Below, one piece after another: positions 60,620 to 64,000 of a stretch of DNA of 64,000 bases. How positions within the stretch are numbered: position 1 is the stretch's first letter; the number at the start of each line of letters is the position of its first letter. The notes under the pieces were generated by a model. The model was not told the DNA's origin. It saw only the letters and a list, made by a program, of their open reading frames with translations, and ran no database searches. The translations under genes were made by a program, and so were the position numbers. The stretch covers positions 5,729,501 to 5,793,500 of the forward strand of contig NC_052034.1 of NCBI RefSeq assembly GCF_015832195.1, given 5' to 3'. This stretch comes from Motacilla alba alba (taxonomy: Eukaryota; Chordata; Aves; Passeriformes; Motacillidae).

Positions 60620-61600
60620 GAGAAGCTGTGTTTGGGATGCGTGGTTACGGGGGGTAATTAATTCTTCTTTGGGGCCTCACAGCCCAAAATCCTGCACGGG
60701 GGCATCGCTGCGCTGGGGATGGAGGAGCACAGGGCGGGGGGACTCCCTCCCGGGGCAAGGGGACCCTCCATCCCGAGCCACCTCCATCAGAGCCCCACGA
60801 TGGTCACCCACCGCCCGGGCTCCCGCAGCCCGGCCCGCTCCCTTCCTGCTTCCTGCCGCTGGCGGAAAGGCAGGGGCCGCTCCTGTTCCTCGGCCCGGCT
60901 GTGCCATCCCGCTCCTCTTCCCCGTCTCGGCTCTCCCATCCCACTGGGGTTCCCTTTCCCCGGCCCGGCTGTCCCATCCCGCTGGGGTTCCCTTTCCCCG
61001 GCCCGGCTGTCCTGGCCCGCTCCGGTTCCCCACCCCTGGTCCGGCTGTCCCATCCCGCTGGACTTTCCCCGGTCCGGCTGTCCCATCCCACTGGGATTCT
61101 CCATCCCCGGCCCGGCTGTCCTGGCCCGCTCCGGTTCCCCATCCCCGTCGCGACTGTCCCATCCCACTGGGGTTTCCTTTCCCCGGCCCGGCTCTCCCAT
61201 TCTGCTGGGGTTTCCCTTCCCCGTCCCGGCTGTCCCATCCCGCTGGGGTTCTCCATCCCCGGCCCGGCTGTCCCATCCCGCTGGGGTTCTCCATCCCCGT
61301 CCCGGCTGTCCCATCCCGCTGGAGTTTCCTTTCCCCGTCCCAGCTGTCCCATCCCGCTGGGGTTCCCTTTCCCCGGCCCGACTCTCCCATCCCGCTGGGG
61401 TTCTCCATCCCCGGCCCGGCTGTCCTGGCCCGCTCCGGTTCCCCATCCCTGGTCCGGCTGTCCCATCCCGCTGGACTTTCCCCGGTCCGGCTGTCCCATC
61501 CCGCTGGGGTTCCCTTTCCCCGGCCCGGCTGTCCCATCCCGCTCGGGTTTCCCTTCCCCGGCCGCTCGCCGGGATCAGCAGAGCGCTGAGGTCGCCTCCC
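60620..61600 (-). promoter_or_regulatory. RAD51D: Probable RAD51D promoter region
   Basis: This is the only CpG-rich interval upstream of RAD51D. Unique GC-rich DNA at about 60720-60890 is followed by the 39-bp array. The position suggests the RAD51D promoter, but no initiation site can be fixed. Confidence 0.45.
60890..61570. repeat. 39-bp GC-rich minisatellite upstream of RAD51D
   Basis: About 17 copies of a 37-39-bp unit (core 'cggctgtcccatcccgctgg' plus 'ggttccctttccccggccc', with variants 'ttctccatcccc' and 'cctggcccgctccgg'). Each copy has 3-4 CpGs, so the array itself makes a CpG island. Because the unit is mostly 13 codons long, stop-free frames of 230-395 codons appear on both strands; these are artefacts. 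Confidence 0.95.
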
Positions 61601-61604
61601 ACCC

Positions 61605-62840
61605 GAACCATGCCGGGTCTGGCTTTGTCCAGGCTCATCAGCCCCTGCTGCCCTCTGGGAGATGAAGGCGCACGAAGGGCTGGGGGGCTTTGCTGCCCTG
61701 CAGACGTTGGGAGCTGTGTGTCCCTCCCTGGCTGCCTTGGAGGCTTGAATTTCTCCTGGGAAAGCTGTTTTTGGGAGTATTTGTTATTATTATGTTTTTC
61801 CTTCCAGCCGAGTCCTGAAGAGGGCTCTCGGCACCCGCTGCTGAGCCTGCCCTGCCCTGCGCTCTCAGCTCTCAGCAGCAGCACCCAACACCCTTTGATT
61901 TTGTGACTCAGTTACCTGCAGTGCTGCCGCTGGTGACAATGGGGCTGTACTCTGGCTGACGTGAGAAAGGCAGTGCTGTGGCCCGCGAGTACTGATATTT
62001 CAGCCAGCTGAGCTTTGCCCAGTACTTCAAGCCGTGTTGGAAGGAGTTTCTGGTGTGTTAATCCAAATGAATGCTGGAAAAGCCACTGCAGTGAGTCTAT
62101 GCAAGGCAGAGATGGCATCTTGCACTTTCCACAGCTGTGGTCCTTGTACCTTGGGCCTATTGTCCAACAGGTACAGATTGGGAGCTGCTCTTGATGAAGC
62201 TGCCTGCAGCTGGGGTGTTGATGATTTGCTGTGAAGGGATTTACAAATGGATTTGGAATTGCCTCCTGCCCGGATACCAGGGACCAGGCAGTGCTGCTGA
62301 TGGTGGGTGAATAAAACAGGAGGCTTGGACAGGGAAGTTCTGTGCTCATTCTTGCTGTGTAAGAGCCACAAGCCACAACACAGATGACACAATTAAAGAC
62401 AATGATATTTTTGCTCCTGACAGTGTTTTGGTCAGCCCATGCTCTCCTCAGTCATTTCCCCATCCTGCCAGTTCCCTGCTTTGCTTTATAGCTGGAATGC
62501 TGGTAGCTACACTGGGGAAGGCAAGGCCTGTGTTTGGGGGGAGATAAATGAAAAAGCAGAATTCCTGACTGTGCCTGCTGGGGAACAGAGTGGGTTGAAA
62601 GGCTCGGTTCTCTTGGAGCTCAGTGCTGCTCTGTCTCCTGGTGCCACTCAACTTGAGCCACTCATCACAGCACTTCCAGTATGTTCCAGTTAGCCCCTGT
62701 CAGTGCGTTGCTGAACGGCCACGTGTGGGGTGGGCGGCAGCACCAGACTGGGGTGGGATTTCCCAAATGCCCTGCAAGGAGGAGGAGGCAGCTCTGGGTG
62801 TCAGTCAGCTTTCCAACCTAGGGAGTTCTGGAAGGTGCTG
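61605..62840. other. Intergenic DNA between RAD51D and UNC45B
   Basis: No gene recognised. An AATAAA on the plus strand at about 62310 is not linked to any visible exon. FNDC8 and NLE1 coding sequence (for example WD40 repeats for NLE1) was not seen. Confidence 0.5.
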
Positions 62841-62850
62841 GGCACTGCTG

Positions 62851-63191
62851 CAGCTGCTGGCCTGGGGCCACTTGTCCCTGAGGCTCAGCTGTCTCATGCT
62901 TCCCTAAATAGAAAGGGAAAAGGGTCTGAGCACTGTGACAGGGGTCAGCCATCCCAGCCGTGGGCTTTGTTGGCATGAACCTCCCCCTTCCTGCTCCCCA
63001 CACCCTTTGCAGCTCTGCAGGCAGAGGGGAGCTGGGATTTGCCCTGCCAGGTGGGAGGGGATTCCCTCTTGCTGCAGAGGGGTGCTGCCTGCCTGCAGCC
63101 AGGTGCCCCCCGAGCTGGCCCTGGCTCCCAGCCCTCCCCAGGCGTATAAAGCACAAGGGGACAAGGAGGGGACAGGCTGTGGTGACAGGTG
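62851..63191 (+). promoter_or_regulatory. UNC45B: UNC45B promoter: TATA box and E-box cluster
   Basis: A TATAAA box at 63145-63150 is preceded by E-boxes CAGCTG (62851-62856, 62886-62891) and CAGGTG (63048-63053, 63100-63105), with another CAGGTG just after it (63186-63191). An AT-rich 'cctaaataga' close to a CArG/MEF2-type site lies at 62903-62912. TATA-driven, E-box-rich promoters suit a muscle gene; function is inferred. Confidence 0.55.
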
Positions 63192-63359
63192 ACGCTGACA
63201 GGCAGCAGGAGCTGCCAGGTCCTGCCCAAACTTGGAGTGGGAAGTGAGCTCTTTCCTGAGCCACACGGACTTTCTGTAGTGCTGGCAGATTTCTTTAATT
63301 CCTTTTCTTCTTGTTGTTTTTCTTTTTTTTTTTTTTTTTTTTTTTAATTGACTCCTAAG

Positions 63360-63443
63360 GATCTACATTGGTGGGAGAAACTTCTGAGAAGTCACAGCCT
63401 TGAAGAGAAATTTAGATCATCATTTTCAAAACTCTTTTCCCTG
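63360..63443 (+). other. UNC45B: Possible UNC45B 5' UTR exon
   Basis: A long T tract (about 63324-63346) precedes 'ctcctaag|gatc' at 63359/63360, and a good donor 'ccctg|gtaagc' follows at 63443/63444. The segment could be a noncoding exon or the end of a longer exon 1; only splice motifs support it. Confidence 0.35.
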
Positions 63444-63575
63444 GTAAGCTGCTTTTATTAATGTGTGTTAATTATATGTCAGTCTCATGGTGGAACTCAG
63501 CTTGGGGGAGTAGGCAGGCAACCCAGGCAGTGGAAAATGGGACACAAATTGATGTTTTTCCTTCAAGCTCTCCAG

Positions 63576-63737
63576 ATGGAGGATCCCATTCAGCTGAAAG
63601 AGGAGGGCAATAAATATTTTCAGGCCAGTGACTACGAGAAAGCCCTTCAAAGCTACACTCAAGCCTTAAAGCTCAACAAGGACAAGGCGCTGCAGGCGGT
63701 GCTGTACAGGAACAGGGCAGCCTGCTTCCTCAAAAAG
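63576..63737 (+). CDS. UNC45B: UNC45B first coding exon (partial gene, runs off the window)
   Basis: UCS-domain myosin chaperone that works with HSP90 in striated muscle. The exon encodes 54 residues, beginning MEDPIQLKEEGNKYF and ending RNRAACFLKK before donor 'aaag|gtgaga' (phase 0). This is the first TPR motif and start of the second, which bind the HSP90 C-terminus. It closely follows human UNC45B (QLKEEGN, QALKL.KDKAL, LYRNRAAC). UNC45A is similar in this region; UNC45B is chosen from synteny with RAD51D and the muscle-type promoter. The acceptor is either 'ctctccag' immediately before ATG or 'ccttcaag' 8 nt earlier. Later exons lie beyond the window. Confidence 0.9.
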
Positions 63738-64000
63738 GTGAGAACAGCTCCTCTCACCTGGGCAGTGCTCAAGGGGAGAAGAGCAGCAGGGCAGCCAAGG
63801 GCACTCACTGGCTGTGGACCGGGTGGTTTGTCCATTTATTGAATAGGGTGTTCCCAGCTGGTGTGAAATGAAATGTTCTGGGCTTGTGCTGGAGCTTCAC
63901 TGAGGCGTCCCCCTGGGAAATGGGAACAGAGAGGTCCCAATGCCCATCAGCAATGGGGACATGCCCTGCTATTCCATGGCTAACAAATCTCTCCTTTCTG

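Noticed and set aside
60677..61906. Overlapping open frames of 230-395 codons on both strands, giving Pro/Arg/Gly-rich proteins
   Set aside because: They are translations of the 39-bp minisatellite. Since 39 is 13 codons, a stop-free unit stays open in several frames at once. There is no domain and no splice context.
61912..62376. 154-codon minus-strand open frame between RAD51D and UNC45B
   Set aside because: No recognisable domain, a composition typical of chance frames, and no splice or promoter context. It does not resemble NLE1 or FNDC8.

Overview
The window is vertebrate nuclear DNA, almost certainly avian and probably from a songbird. It has long introns, CpG-island promoters and CR1 LINE fragments ending in the bird-type ATTCTRTG tail. 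It also has several LTR-like segments that resemble passerine endogenous retrovirus LTRs; that resemblance is from memory and was not searched. Gene order is the LIG3 - RFFL - RAD51D - UNC45B block known from human 17q12. Exons were placed by reading splice sites and matching translations to known families. Three complete coding sequences assemble without a frame break: LIG3 (983 aa), RFFL (361 aa) and RAD51D (329 aa). UNC45B begins near the right edge and runs off the window.

Layout: 1-6.2 kb is repeat-poor intergenic DNA with one CR1 copy. 6.2-7.3 kb is a minisatellite that grades from decayed to perfect 47-bp copies and runs into the LIG3 CpG island. LIG3 (+) occupies about 7.5-22.0 kb in 20 exons. 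RFFL (-) is convergent with it. Its coding exons lie at 24.4-33.2 kb, and an 18-kb first intron leads to a CpG-island first exon near 51.1-51.35 kb. RAD51D (-) lies at 53.6-60.5 kb, with a GC-rich 39-bp minisatellite upstream at 60.9-61.57 kb. UNC45B (+) has a TATA-type promoter near 63.15 kb and its first TPR-coding exon at 63,576-63,737. FNDC8 and NLE1, which sit between RAD51D and UNC45B in human, were not seen here.

Functionally, LIG3 and RAD51D are DNA repair genes: single-strand break and mitochondrial DNA ligation, and RAD51-paralogue homologous recombination. RFFL is an endosomal RING E3 ligase, and UNC45B is a muscle myosin chaperone. I see no unknown multi-gene system. What stands out is how the genes interact with repeats. 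Minisatellites sit beside both repair-gene promoters. Two LIG3 introns are minisatellites that stay open in the upstream exon's frame. RAD51D exons 6 and 9 are hemmed in by repeats or an LTR at their splice sites. Two introns use GC-AG splice sites. A near-perfect inverted repeat flanks four RFFL coding exons. The LIG3 start-codon arrangement explains dual mitochondrial and nuclear targeting directly from sequence.
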